Below are positions 1 to 11,662 of a DNA stretch of 28,910 nucleotides, piece by piece. The notes below the pieces were generated by a model. That model did not search any database, had not been told where the DNA came from, and worked only from the letters and a program-made list of their open reading frames with translations. This DNA is from Trachelipus rathkii. Taxonomy: Eukaryota > Arthropoda > Malacostraca > Isopoda > Trachelipodidae. A program made the translations under genes and the position numbers. The first letter of the stretch is position 1. The number at the start of each line of letters is the position of its first letter. Location of the stretch: NCBI GenBank assembly GCA_015478945.1, contig JABUQX010100426.1:17501-46410 (forward strand), in the 5' to 3' direction.

Positions 1-114
1 ATAATAATAATATTAGTTATATTGGTATTCATAACATCAAACTACTAGCAGCATTGACTTTGTAAATTTAAGAGAAACACTGAGAGAACAATTAAGTATT
101 AATAATAGCTATAG

Positions 115-735
<621 letters not shown>

Positions 736-1227
736 TATCAATAATTATAAAAATATTTGCAATATTTATTAGCAGCGAATGGCAATCGTAGTGATTACTA
801 CAATGAAAAGGCTGATAGTAATAGCTCATAACCATAATCTTGACGCGTTATATTACCAAGTAATGGTGGCCAGTAATAAAAATTTACATAAACTAAATCG
901 CAGATATAATTATTTGGTAGTTTCAATTGGTTTAGATAATAAATTTTTAGCACTTTTAGCACTGAACCTGAAAGTATTTTCTTTTTATATATCTTGTGGT
1001 TTTAAGTTGAAAAGTTTCGCTACACTGTAGCTGACAATATGTGATTTTTTTTTTTTTTTTTCTTTAAGACAGATTTGAGAGTTAATGAATATATTATTTT
1101 TCATATTTATTTGATTTATTTCGCTCTTTGTTTGGTTGCTAAGAAAATTAGCTAACAAGAAGTACTGTAGCAGGCTTATTATGGATTATTTTTTGCATAT
1201 TTTGTATTTTGTGCTAAAATAGATAAA
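736..1227. other. AT-rich spacer, no gene recognised
   Basis: This single-copy-looking AT-rich DNA separates two oppositely oriented trinucleotide arrays. An 83-codon open frame (779-1,030, +) shows no recognisable domain and no convincing coding bias. A poly-T run is present near 1,047-1,060. I see nothing else in it. Confidence 0.6.
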
Positions 1228-1424
<197 letters not shown>

Positions 1425-1494
1425 TTTCGGTGAATTAACCATGGTTTTAATTTTACTTTTTTTTATTTTCATTACTGTAGGAAAAGGTGACGAA

Positions 1495-1606
1495 ATGATT
1501 AATCAACTTTCGCTCCTGATTGTGTTGATTCTTTCATGTTTGAGTCTTTCAAATCAACTCGATCTTAACCAGCGTTTTCCAAGTCCATATGGAGAGAAAG
1601 AAAAGG
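1495..1606 (+). CDS. Candidate first coding exon encoding a signal peptide (partial)
   Basis: A pyrimidine-rich run ending in CTGTAG (1,451-1,480) looks like a splice acceptor. Fifteen bases downstream, an ATG at 1,495 opens 37 codons that end at AAAAGG followed by GTAAAA, a plausible donor at 1,607. The peptide starts MINQ and continues with a strongly hydrophobic stretch (residues 5-18, rich in Leu, Ile and Val). A polar region with QRFPSPYG follows (residues 26-33). This is the shape of a cleaved secretory signal, so the exon could begin a secreted protein or peptide precursor; the family is not recognised. The reading frame runs on past the donor into AT-rich sequence, where the peptide loses character, which supports splicing there. 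Upstream is a microsatellite, so the acceptor could belong to an intron after a 5' UTR exon. No downstream exon was identified. It could still be a chance open frame. Confidence 0.35.
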
Positions 1607-1609
1607 GTA

Positions 1610-3868
1610 AAAAAGTTATTTTTATTTTTTTTGTTTATAATTTTTATTGTACAAAAAAAGTTTACATTTCACCTGGTTTTACCCTCAATCGAGTAGAGAT
1701 GTATGTGGAATGTTAAATTCTTTCAGATCCATTGTATTTATGTTTAATGCGAAGAATGAAAATGATAGTGTCTAGATTATTAATGTTTACTAGAAGTATT
1801 TAGTATTACAATGATTCTTGATCGATATATATGTTAAAGGTTGGTAGTTTAATAAATATACCAAAATTTTTCTATCCTTTACTGTTCTCTAGTTTCTAGG
1901 GGTTTGTGCTTCTCGGCGCACCTAGTTTCTAATTCTTTTCCAAGATTTAAAAAAAAGCCAGATACCAGTTCTATCACATTTCCACATGTGCATAGTCATC
2001 ATTTATGGCTAAAGTTATAAAAGTATTCAAGAGGGAAGCATTATAGCATTTTTTACTTAAAATGAACAAAAAAATAAACTTTTTATGTAAAACTAGCAAA
2101 TTTTATTGAAAATAGTTTAAAGAAAAAAAATATACAGTGAATAAACCAATGATATTGTACTTGATATATGAGGAACATTCAACGAGTTGGTAGAGAGATC
2201 CTCTTTACTCAAAGTGCTAATAGTGGCATATTTCTAGAGAGAAAGAAGTTCAATTTAAAAAAGAAATTAAAAAGATATGATAGCTAGTAAAAAAGGTTCA
2301 CTATGGAAGGTTGAAAATATATTACAAAACAGCAGGTCGGCTTTTAACCCCAAGTGTAACAGCAGCTGATATTCCATAAATATATGAAGCGACCACTTTA
2401 AGTTTTGTACAAATTTTTTACATTCATTATTAAAATTATCATTAAATATGAATAATTTAGGCTGAACCTGTTTTGCCTGAATAACAAGTATCACCATTTT
2501 CAATTGCAATGTTAAAGGAGTGGTGTGACATCTTGCTGAAAATAAAAGTTCCGCCTTATGGAAACATATGGTGATTGGTGGATCCGTGGATGACGAATTC
2601 CTGCAGGAGGCACAAAGCAGTGTCTGGAGTGCTGATAAAATCTAACCCTGACATCCGAAATTATGCTGCAACCTCTAGTAATTTCACTTGGCCTCTTTCA
2701 GTAACATGCGGGTTCTCATTTTTCCAGTAGCTGCAATTGTAAGATTTATTATAACCTCAATTGTTCTAACAATCTTGCTTGAAAACAGTGAGTCTTCAAC
2801 ACATTTCGTCCTGTACTACTCACAAAAATTCCACCCTCAAGTCAGGATCATCATCACTGAGGACTTTGAATAATGCTGGAAAAAACTGTTTTCTCTGCGG
2901 ATGAACCGATGGTACTGTTCGTTCAAGAATACTTTACAACAAATATTTAGAGAAGTGAATTTCGATTATGAAAGTTCTAGAAATTCGAGGAATGGAATGT
3001 TCCATGCACTAAATATTCGCATGTTTTAAGGCGAGCTTGAACGTTGAGATCTGCAAGTTTTGAACATTTCCTTTATTTCTTAAAAAAAAAAAACACTTTT
3101 GTGAGTAATGGTGAGCCGATTCGATTGTTATGTCTAAAACTCACTCTCAAAACGACTTTGTATATTCATTATGCTCTATCATCTCAGATGTCACTTAGGG
3201 ATTAATGTGATTTTTTCGAAGCTTAAGATTCTATTAAAACCCTTTGCTGCCCCACTCGTCATTCTGGAACGCATTTGAAGAAGTTATATTTTATAATTAA
3301 CCAATGTAATTAATGTTTTTTACCATAAATACGAAATAGACCAATTTTACTAACAAAATAGTTGCTATGTAGCTTCAAATTTTATAATTTGTTATTTAAA
3401 AAGTTAAATATTTTTGGTTAAAATATTTTCCATGCTATACTCATACTTTACTCGTACTATGCTCCCATGGACAATTTTGTCACTTTTTTGATACTCTTAG
3501 ATTATCTTTTATGGGAAACCTACCAAAGTTATCATAATGTACGCCCAAAAAGACGTAATTTCCTACTTTAGTAAACGAATTTGCCTCAATTTGATTTGTT
3601 TCTACTAAATTTTAGCCAATCAAATATTTGGCTTGACAAAATAAACACTTTTGGCAACTTTTGTAACTCGCTCAAAACGCTAAAATAAAGTAAAAAAAAA
3701 ACAGAATTTACTTTAAAATGAGTCGTAAGTAATAAAAAAAAGAATGTGTTTAAAAAGCATTTCACACTCATTAAAAATATTTGTTTTTCCTACAAATTGA
3801 ATTTTAACTTAGTTATCGTGTGAGTGGCTTAAACGACATGTAGATCTATTGTTCAAGGTTGAGTATGA
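1610..3868. other. Long AT-rich stretch without a recognised gene
   Basis: About 2.2 kb with only short open frames, the longest being 80 codons at 2,267-2,509 (-) and 61 codons at 2,688-2,873 (+). The part from about 2,270 to 3,010 is less AT-rich and more complex than its surroundings. It may be an old mobile-element remnant, but I could not match it to a family. The rest contains poly-A/T runs and no clear repeat structure. Confidence 0.5.
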
Positions 3869-3874
3869 TTAAAT

Positions 3875-4290
3875 ATATAATATTCCCCCCCCCCAAATAC
3901 GCCTCCCCCGCCCCCCCATGTATGCTTTTTTTAAGCCTCGCCGCCAACTTCCCCACCCCCAAACTTTTAAAAAATTCCCCGCCCTCCCCAATTATTTTTT
4001 TTTCCCCGGGCCCCACACCATCATTTTTTTTTTTTTTTTTTTTTTTTTATTTTCAAAAAACCGGGTTCACCAGTTTTTTTTTTTTTAAAAGAAAAGATTT
4101 TTTTCCTCATACGTACTCATTTTTCAAAAAATCATCCCCCCATTCTTAAATTTATATTAGCAAATCCACGACTTTATTTTTCGTATTTTTTTTTTTCCCC
4201 GGCCCCCCAGCACCCCCTCGACCGCCCCCAAAAAAATTTTCCCAACAACCGTTTATTTCCAAAAACGGGACCGCTTACCCCAAATATATA
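3875..4290. other. Homopolymer-rich low-complexity block
   Basis: C runs of 7-9, T runs up to about 25 and A runs of 5-7 are packed together, with stretches such as CCCCGGGCCCC. This composition is unlike anything else in the window. The 96-codon open frame here (3,859-4,149, +) is only Pro and Phe from C and T runs. The block may be real pyrimidine-rich DNA or a poorly resolved consensus in which homopolymers were stretched. Confidence 0.6.
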
Positions 4291-4438
4291 TATATATATA
4301 TAATTAGTAACAGACGGAACCGCAAGGGTTATCAAAAAACAGAGAACAGCGATTTATATGACGTTATTTAAGTTGTATGGTTGGTTTTTGTGTTTAGCGA
4401 TTCAAGATCAACACCTGCATATATATATATATATATAT

Positions 4439-4507
<69 letters not shown>

Positions 4508-4523
4508 AATTATATATATATAA
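4284..4523. repeat. (TA)n microsatellites
   Basis: A short TA tract at 4,284-4,302 and a longer one at 4,419-4,523 flank about 115 bases of mixed sequence. Confidence 0.95.
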
Positions 4524-4654
4524 AAGTCATTTTATTTTTTTTACATTAACTATGTTTTCCCTAAATATTTTTAATTTAATTTCTATTTAATTTAAATTTA
4601 GCTATAGCTTGTAAATAATTACGCTCTGGTGCAATCTATGTATATACACAGCAA

Positions 4655-4725
4655 AATGTCCGAAGATCGGATTTGATCTTGCGTCTATCGGGATGTCGGC
4701 ACACTTTTACCGATACACCAAACAT
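4655..4725 (-). repeat. tRNA-like sequence, probable SINE head
   Basis: On the - strand, a block like a Pol III A box (TGGTGTATCGGTAAAAGTG, complement of 4,702-4,720) is followed about 35 bases later by a B-box-like GATCAAATCC inside the palindrome AAGATC/GATCTT (4,664-4,679). A D-arm-like TCGG/CCGA pairing is visible. The acceptor and anticodon stems do not fold convincingly, so this is not a functional tRNA gene. A tRNA-derived SINE or tRNA pseudogene is the best guess. Confidence 0.4.
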
Positions 4726-4897
4726 GGGAATGTCCGGTATGTAAGGATGCTTTTAAAATTGAATATATTATCGCCGAACGTTCAGTTCGTTTTCTCGTTT
4801 TCCAGACGTTTTCTTTTCATTCGATTTATCTTTTTCCTATTCTTAGTCGAACGTTAGTATTGTCTAGTCATTAGTCACCATTTTTCGTATAATAGGT

Positions 4898-5043
4898 TAT
4901 ATAATATATATATATATAATATATATATTTATATATATATATTATATATATATATATATTATATATATACTATATATATTATATATATATATATATATAT
5001 ATTATATATTATATATATTTATATATTATATTTTTTATATATA

Positions 5044-5090
<47 letters not shown>

Positions 5091-5099
5091 TATATATAT
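4898..5099. repeat. (TA)n microsatellite, imperfect
   Basis: About 200 bases of TA repeats with occasional TAA/TTA interruptions. It ends exactly where the next complex block begins. Confidence 0.95.
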
Positions 5100-5100
5100 T

Positions 5101-5335
5101 AGGCTCTCCATAGCTGAAGGGATAGAGACATCGGATCTCTGCTGATAGCAGCTTCCAGGCGCCAAGGTTTCACAAAACTGCATCCCCCTGCAAGTGTGTG
5201 CTGAACCTCTAAATTTGGATATGGTTGTATGTGAAAATGACGATTAGTAAAGGATGTCGCATTCCCAATTGTCATTTTCACATTTCTAAAAAAAAGTTCC
5301 AAGTAGTGCAAGCTTAACTTCAATTTAACCAGCAG
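5101..5335 (+). repeat. Possible tRNA-derived SINE
   Basis: TAGCTGAAGGGATAGAG at about 5,110-5,126 matches a tRNA A box well. A weaker B-box-like GGTTTCACA lies near 5,165-5,173, and a non-tRNA body follows. The first base of the block abuts a (TA)n array. Only one copy is visible here, so SINE status is inferred from the tRNA-like head alone. Confidence 0.3.
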
Positions 5336-5380
5336 TCCGACTTTACTCTTTCAAGTATCTAAGATATTGCACACCACAAA

Positions 5381-5635
5381 TTGAATACAAAAATGGTCTA
5401 CATAGTTAATAGAGACAATAGCAGGTGGAACAAGGTTGTCTATAGTGAATTTTTTGTTAACCTTTCCGATCACGTGATCAACGAACAACAGAAGTCGCTC
5501 CTTTCATTAGGCCTGTCTTTTGGTGTCAACAATAACGGTAGTTACAGTGATTTTCTTTTGAAGTTTGACAGGTTTGGTAAGCACCATAAAGATTTTGACA
5601 TCAATTTTGATCTTCTTAGAGGTTTCATTTCATAA
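5381..5635 (+). pseudogene. Penelope-like retroelement fragment (region upstream of the RT domain)
   Basis: An 84-codon open frame contains the segments FVNLSDHVINEQQKSLLSLG and SDFLLKFDRF. The pattern 'NLS ... LLSLGLSF' is typical of the region just before the reverse transcriptase in Penelope-like element proteins. Here the frame stops (TAA at 5,633) before any RT or GIY-YIG endonuclease motif, and a (TA)n array follows within 40 bases. The fragment is therefore a truncated remnant. The family assignment rests on remembered motif shape and is uncertain; the alternative is an unrelated short exon. The frame itself is intact, and its composition is more complex than its neighbours. Confidence 0.45.
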
Positions 5636-5670
5636 ACTGAAGAAATATTTTATTTAAGGGGTTTAATTAT

Positions 5671-5868
5671 ACATATATATATTATATATATATATATATA
5701 TAATATATATATATAAATAATATATATATATATATATAATATATATATTATATATATATATTATATTATTAATATATATAATAATATATATATATTATAT
5801 ATATATAATATATCTGATTTTATTTAAAATTAATTTTTTATTATTATTAATTATTATAAACTATGTAT

Positions 5869-5944
<76 letters not shown>

Positions 5945-6023
5945 TATTATTATTATTAATTTATTATTATTATTATTTATTTTATTATTTATTATTATTA
6001 TTATTATTTATATTATTATTATA
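5671..6023. repeat. (TA)n followed by (ATT)n arrays
   Basis: Imperfect TA repeats fill about 5,671-5,814 and imperfect ATT repeats about 5,838-6,023. A short AT-rich link joins them. Confidence 0.95.
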
Positions 6024-6031
6024 ATCTTCAG

Positions 6032-6154
6032 AGAACAGTTTTTGGTATTCGGCAAGCAGAAGAGGCAGTTTAAGAAGAAAACTCTTCTTCAAGGACGCTT
6101 CTAACACAAAGACGCATAAATGTCATATTATTCCTTGAGCTCATACCCCAAATG
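6032..6154 (+). other. Exon-like block bounded by splice consensus
   Basis: The block is preceded by ATAATCTTCAG and followed by AATG|GTAAGT, a perfect donor consensus. Its composition is clearly richer than the (ATT)n and (ACTT)n arrays on either side. One frame (from 6,034) stays open for 34 codons to TGA at 6,136, including LRRKLFFKDASNTKTHK. The other two frames contain stops. It could be a terminal coding exon, an untranslated exon or a chance match. No family is recognised. Confidence 0.2.
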
Positions 6155-6245
6155 GTAAGTTTTTATGTTTATTCGATTTATTTATTTATTTACTTATCAT
6201 TTCATTTAAAAGTCTTTTTTATTATTTCTAATTGTTTAGATTATA

Positions 6246-6296
<51 letters not shown>

Positions 6297-6304
6297 ACTT
6301 ACTT
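6246..6304. repeat. (ACTT)n microsatellite
   Basis: About 14 units of ACTT, perfect except for one slipped unit near the end (CTTACTACTT). Confidence 0.97.
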
Positions 6305-6879
6305 CATCAAGTTTCTCGTGGCTTGGTTAGTTAGTTGGTTTGTAGTGATGATGAACCTTCCCGTGCAAAAGAAGATGGAAGATATTTAGCTGATGAATGA
6401 GTTTAGGAGAAAACTAAATCAGAAAAATGCACAGAAGTTAAGATAAGTCTAACCAAGAAAAAAAGATTACCCTCATTGATCACTTATGGAGGGTTAGGGT
6501 GCATCCTAAAGCACTCCCCTAACACATTCTTCGCCCTCTTTCACGCTGATCAACATATTCTTCATAAAGGGAAATAGGCCATCCTTTATCAACACATCAT
6601 TAACAAAAATAACAGATAACCCTTGCATTTAACAAAATGGCATCCACCCAACTAACTTCTGAGGTAACAAGAGGATGGTTTTCAAACATAACCCCTCCCT
6701 CCTCATCACTTGGGAATTGAAGGCCTCCGGTGCTGGTGCTGGTGCCGTCACGGAATTGTCGGCCTGTTCTGATGCACGGTTTTCTTTCTTCAATAATTTT
6801 TTCAATAATTTCTGCAACCTCGCCTCTCCTCCTCTAATCCTCACCTCTTATTCTTAACCAAAACTCAGATGTTTTAACG
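6305..6879. other. Sequence upstream of the Jockey-like LINE, uncertain origin
   Basis: Mixed-complexity DNA with a 60-codon frame (6,675-6,857, +) and an overlapping - strand frame. It may be the decayed 5' part of the LINE that is recognisable from about 6,880 onward. I could not align it to a specific domain. Confidence 0.3.
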
Positions 6880-8155
6880 TTCAGACAGCAAGCCCTGTTT
6901 TGCTCCCTCTTAATGTCTTTGTCATCAATTTTCAGCCAAATGCGGCTGATGTGCTTATTTGCGCAACGATGCTGCTAGTTCTCGTGTCTCTCATTTTGAG
7001 TGTTCGAATTTTCTACCTTAAGGCTAAGGTGATCCTGTCAATTTACTACTGAATTTGTCTGCTCTGTGTATCTGTCTCCTAACTCAATCGACTCTCCAAA
7101 ATTATTCTACTATTAAAATTCAAATTAGAACACATTCACTTCGCTTCAATTTTCATAGAAATCCTAATTCCTGATAATTTTAACGTTCACCACCACCAAT
7201 GACTTTCCTCTAATTCTCAAGATACAGCTGGTGAACTTGCTTTTAACATTTCTACCGAGAATGACCTCAAGCAGTTGATGCAGCTCCCTGATCGTATCCA
7301 GGTTTGTCTTGGAGATAAATCCAATATTCTATACCAATCTTACAATATTACTCCTTATTCAGTGAACCTATTTCCCTTTTCTGTTTTCCGGATCACATTC
7401 TAATCTCAGTATCCTCTTTTATTTCTTCAAGCCACCCTCAGGAAAAACCCATGCCAACGGCCTGGAAACAATTTTGCAAATTCTGTTCTGCAAACTGATC
7501 GGACTAATGGTCGTACTTCTTTGACTTCTTTTGGAATGACTACTGCTTTGGTGGTAGGAGTCTCTGGGAGTGGGTAGAACTCATAACCGAGGTGATTTTC
7601 TCTAGCATGGAGGCGTTCATTTCACACTCTTTCCCTTAAGCTAAATTTAAAAAAACCTTGATTGCGTTTAAACTCTGCTTGTTTCCGCGCGTTTATTTTA
7701 TATCGTGCAGGAATCTTACCTTATGATTCCGATTGACCAGTTTACCTGTGCAAACTCAGAAGCCCATCTATCTATATTATCCAGGAATCGCGCCAAATCT
7801 ATTTTCTGTAACCAAAAATCTCTTTTTTCCTTAGAAAATACAATAATCATTTCTGATTCTTCTTCCTCACGCCCTTTCTGGCATTTTGCAACAAATGTGA
7901 ACTAAATTTGATTCAAATTCATTCCCTCTTCTTGTATTCTCGATGAAATAATGACATTTCATATTTTACTAAAGCTGAACTCCTCGCTCAAACATTTGGC
8001 TTTAATTACACTTCTTGAGGATTCCGAAGTATATTTTTGGCATGCTGTAATCATGCAATAATATTGTAATTTATTCTAAGGATTTTTTCTGCTTCTCTAT
8101 CTTCTCTCTCTCTCTCGCCTCTCTTCTTTGTACTTCTCTCTCTTCTCTCTCTTCT

Positions 8156-8205
<50 letters not shown>

Positions 8206-9712
8206 TTCCTCTCTCTTCTCTTTCTCTCTCTCCTCTTCTCTCTCTCTCTCTCTTCTTCTCTCTCTCTCTCTCTCTTCTCTTCTCTCTGAGTTTAAGACAC
8301 TTTCCCAAATCTCACGACTAAAACTTTTTTTTAGTACCTTCCACATTTCCGAGCTTGCACCTTGCCCGTGAAAATTGTTTCGTCTCCGTCCTTCTACTTC
8401 AACCCTCCCTTCCTGCTGAAACGTACGATTATCTAGCTTGTGACGAAGAAGAGGGACCCATCCTAATCCACTAACCATTGTCCAATCACTTTAATCTCCA
8501 TTCTCTTTTAATTTTTCGAATCTTTCCTTAACATTAAGATTCAGAAATAGCTCAATTCTTCTAATTATATCACTGATTGAAATGGACGCTTGACTGTGAG
8601 CGTTTTTCCTTCTCCTTCTCTCTGGTTCTTGTTCTCTGCTCTTTGGCATTTGGAGAATTTTTTGCTTGCTGCGGTTTAATATATACGAAGTTTTCGCAGA
8701 GAGTCTGCACAAGCTTCAATTCTAGACTTCTCTCTTTCGGTATCGAAAACCCTCTCTACATTTCTCTTGACCTTCAATCCATAGTTCTATGGCTGCTTTT
8801 ATTAGACAGCCAGATTTATCTTTAAAATTAGGAATAGTAGTTTCTTGATTCTTGTTTCAATTCTCAATCTCTTTTTCTACTTTTTTCATAATATCTATAT
8901 GTTAATTTGGCTCCTATCAATCTTAGGTCGGGTAATCACTTCTTAATTACTCTTACAGTTTTGAAAGACTAGCATAATAGCAAATGGTGAAGCGAAGAGG
9001 CGCCTTGGAGTTACTCATCTCTGATCTTTCTCGTACTTTTAGTTAGGTTAAAGAAACATGGTTGTTTTCATGGCTTAATAACTCAGTTTCCTACATCTAT
9101 ATCCTGAATAGTCTCTATACAATTTATAATATCTTATTAGAAAACACCAACTTAACATTCTTCCTATTCCATTTAATATTCTTGGTATTTTTTCTCGCGT
9201 GATCTTTCTTAGAAGGATCACTTATCTTTTTTTCTAACACGCCCCCCAAGAAAGTTGGATATTTGAGGCACGTTTCGGAACATCTCATCAAACCATCTTT
9301 TGCCATCAGTTGCATCTCAGTAGTGGCGTTGTTTTCCCTTGCATGAGAATGCATATCAACATATATGGGGTGGTACTATGCATACTGCTTCTCATTGATA
9401 AGGTGTAGTCCTAGGGCTTTTTCCGACTTGTCAAACTCTCTAAACTCAGCCAACATTTTTTTTTTCTCTTCCCTTTTCCCCAAAAGTTTTCCTCTAACCG
9501 TCGAACTGTTACATCACTCTCCTTATACTATTGCTGTTGCAGATGATATTTGCTCTTCTGTATTTTCCAGTTATGCAACTTGCCTCCTTCTTGAGAGAGA
9601 GCTAGTGCCACTTCTTCTTTCACAACAGTTCATCCATCTCTTGTCAACTTTCTGTGCTAGACTTACTGCTATGCTCAATATAATATGTACCTACTGGTAA
9701 GTTGAAACACTC
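6880..9712 (+). pseudogene. Decayed Jockey-type LINE (endonuclease and reverse transcriptase)
   Basis: Protein-like pieces appear in the correct order across three frames. Endonuclease: NFNVHHHQ (7,176-7,199, from a GDFNVHH core), then AGELAFNISTENDLKQL, LPDRI and the PDH block (7,388-7,396, normally SDH). Linker: RNRAKSIF and SSSRPFWHFA (7,705-7,905). RT: a frame near 8,454-8,600 reading PITLISILF and FFESFLNIKIQK, normally 'NYRPI ... SKVFES'. The palm motif is degraded to DLSRTFS-stop-V (9,023-9,049), normally DISKAFDRV. 3' domain: HIWGGTMHTA (9,360-9,389) and RRTVTSLSLYY (9,499-9,531). Stops and frameshifts are frequent, so the element is dead. The region expected to carry the YADD motif was not found intact. 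A (CT)n tract interrupts the coding region. This arrangement is known for Jockey-type LINEs common in crustaceans and molluscs. The endpoints are approximate. Confidence 0.85.
8098..8288. repeat. (CT)n microsatellite inside the LINE
   Basis: An imperfect CT/TTCT tract lies between recognisable LINE segments. Antisense frames give Arg-Glu dipeptide runs and are artefacts. Confidence 0.96.
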
Positions 9713-9796
9713 TACTACTTTTATTATTTTTTTTCAACTTTCGTTTTTGATTTGGGCATTTCAACCTCCGCGTATCGGACATGTGCCTTTTATTAT

Positions 9797-9915
9797 TATA
9801 TATATATTATATAATATATATATAATATATATATATATATAATATCTATTATATATCTTAAATAAATATATATAATATATATTATAAGAATATTATATAT
9901 CATATATATAATAAG
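9797..9915. repeat. (TA)n microsatellite, imperfect
   Basis: TA repeats with TAA and TCT interruptions, about 85 bases beyond the last recognisable LINE sequence. Confidence 0.93.
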
Positions 9916-10378
9916 CAAAAATGAATTTCTACCCGTACTATGAATACATATATCTTGTTCATTATGATAGAAGAATTAAATGAAAATGGCGCAGTTAATT
10001 ATAATAATATTTTAAGTGATTTGGTGAATTATTCTCGTTCTAAAATTAAACTATGACTACTCTACTTCTAAATTGTTTATTTAACTTACTTTTACACATA
10101 CGGTAAGTTAATAATTAGAATTTTTATCCAATAAAAAAAATTATCAAAAGTTATTAATTATTGATTTTTGTACTTGTATTCGATTGTTATTATTTTTTAA
10201 AAAAAGTTTATTAAAGTTTTCTCCCCCATATAATTATTTTACCTATTAAATAATGTTAATTAGGATGTGTTGCTATAATGTCTTTATATTTAAAGAATTT
10301 TTTCTAGTATTTTTTATAGGAAAAAAAAAAAATATATGAAAAACATAAACTATTAACAAAAAAAAAAAGGAATGTTTT
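9916..10378. other. AT-rich spacer, no gene recognised
   Basis: AT-rich DNA with A and T runs, including about 12 A near 10,320. There are no substantial open frames and no motif I can name. Confidence 0.6.
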
Positions 10379-10700
10379 TTTTTATTATTATTATTATTAT
10401 TTTTTTATTAATTATTACTATTATTATTGTTTATTTTATTATTTTAATTAATTTTAGTTTAGTATATTTATTTTATTAATATTATCATTATTATTATTAT
10501 TATTAGTTATTATTATATTAATTATTATTTATTATTTATTAATTTTATTATATTATTGTATTATTATTTTATTATTTTATTATTATTATTATTATTCAAT
10601 TATTATTATTTATTATTTTTTATTTATTATTTAATTAGTTATTATATTATTTATATTATTATTATTATTAGTAGTTAGTAGTAGTTAGTAGTAGTAGTAA
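10379..10700. repeat. Degenerate (ATT)n array ending in TAG repeats
   Basis: The array is an eroded ATT microsatellite with many slipped units. Its 3' end changes to a TAG/TTAG motif (about 10,670-10,700), suggesting a point variant that was then amplified. Confidence 0.92.
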
Positions 10701-11129
10701 GTGTAGTATTGTGTAATTAAATATTAAGTAAAAAATTGGTTTATAAAAATTTATTATAGATGATATGCTAACATGAATTTGCAAAGTTTTAAACTGAGAG
10801 AAACGTTTATGGATTTAATTTAATTTTATTTTTTATTTTTTATTACAAATTTGAGTTAAAAATTTTATATGATCAATCACAATTTTTTTTATTTTATTTA
10901 ATTATTAATTATTTAATATCGTTTATAAAATCTAAATTTAAAAATTTTAAACATAAATAAAATGAGAAGAGAATTTTGTTAAAAGTTTCGTGTTTTTTCC
11001 CTACATTCTTAATAATAGAGAATTAAAATTAGTTCTATAAAAAGAAAAAATTAAAATGTATTCCAAGACATCTTCATGTTTATATTAATATTTGCACACA
11101 ACAGTATATATACCAAAAACGCCAATATA
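10701..11129. other. AT-rich spacer, no gene recognised
   Basis: Very AT-rich, with no open frame of note and no recognisable repeat family. It may be eroded microsatellite flank. Confidence 0.6.
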
Positions 11130-11323
11130 ATATAATATACTTAGATATATATATATATATATAATATATATATATATAGTATATATATATATTATAATAT
11201 ATATAGTATATATTATAATACGTATATATATATAATTATTTATATACATATATATATATATATTATATTTATAATTATATATTATACTATATATATAATA
11301 TATTATATATATTATATTATATA

Positions 11324-11393
<70 letters not shown>

Positions 11394-11628
11394 CATATTA
11401 TATTATTATAAATATATATATATATATAGTATATATTTATATATTTATATATAATATATATATATAATATATATATAATATATATATAAATATATATAAT
11501 AATATATATATTAATATATATTTATATTATTATATATATTATATGCTATATATATATATTATAGTAATATATATATATATATTATTATATATATATTATT
11601 ATATATAGTATGTATATATATATTATAT

Positions 11629-11662
<34 letters not shown>
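11130..11662. repeat. Long imperfect (TA)n array
   Basis: More than 500 bases of TA repeats with frequent phase-changing TAA/TTA units. This is the longest TA block in the window, and it can fold into many alternative hairpins. The Tyr-Ile open frame across it is an artefact. Confidence 0.96.

Noticed and set aside
4655..4725. Functional tRNA gene on the - strand
   Set aside because: A and B boxes are recognisable, but the acceptor and anticodon stems do not pair properly.
8051..8478. - strand frames rich in Arg-Glu dipeptides (85 and 135 codons)
   Set aside because: Antisense translation of the (CT)n tract and LINE remnant; the sense strand carries the recognisable LINE text.
11085..11396. 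Tyr-Ile repeat frame (also at 14,023-14,301, 4,358-4,590 and 28,389-28,607)
   Set aside because: Translation of (TA)n arrays.
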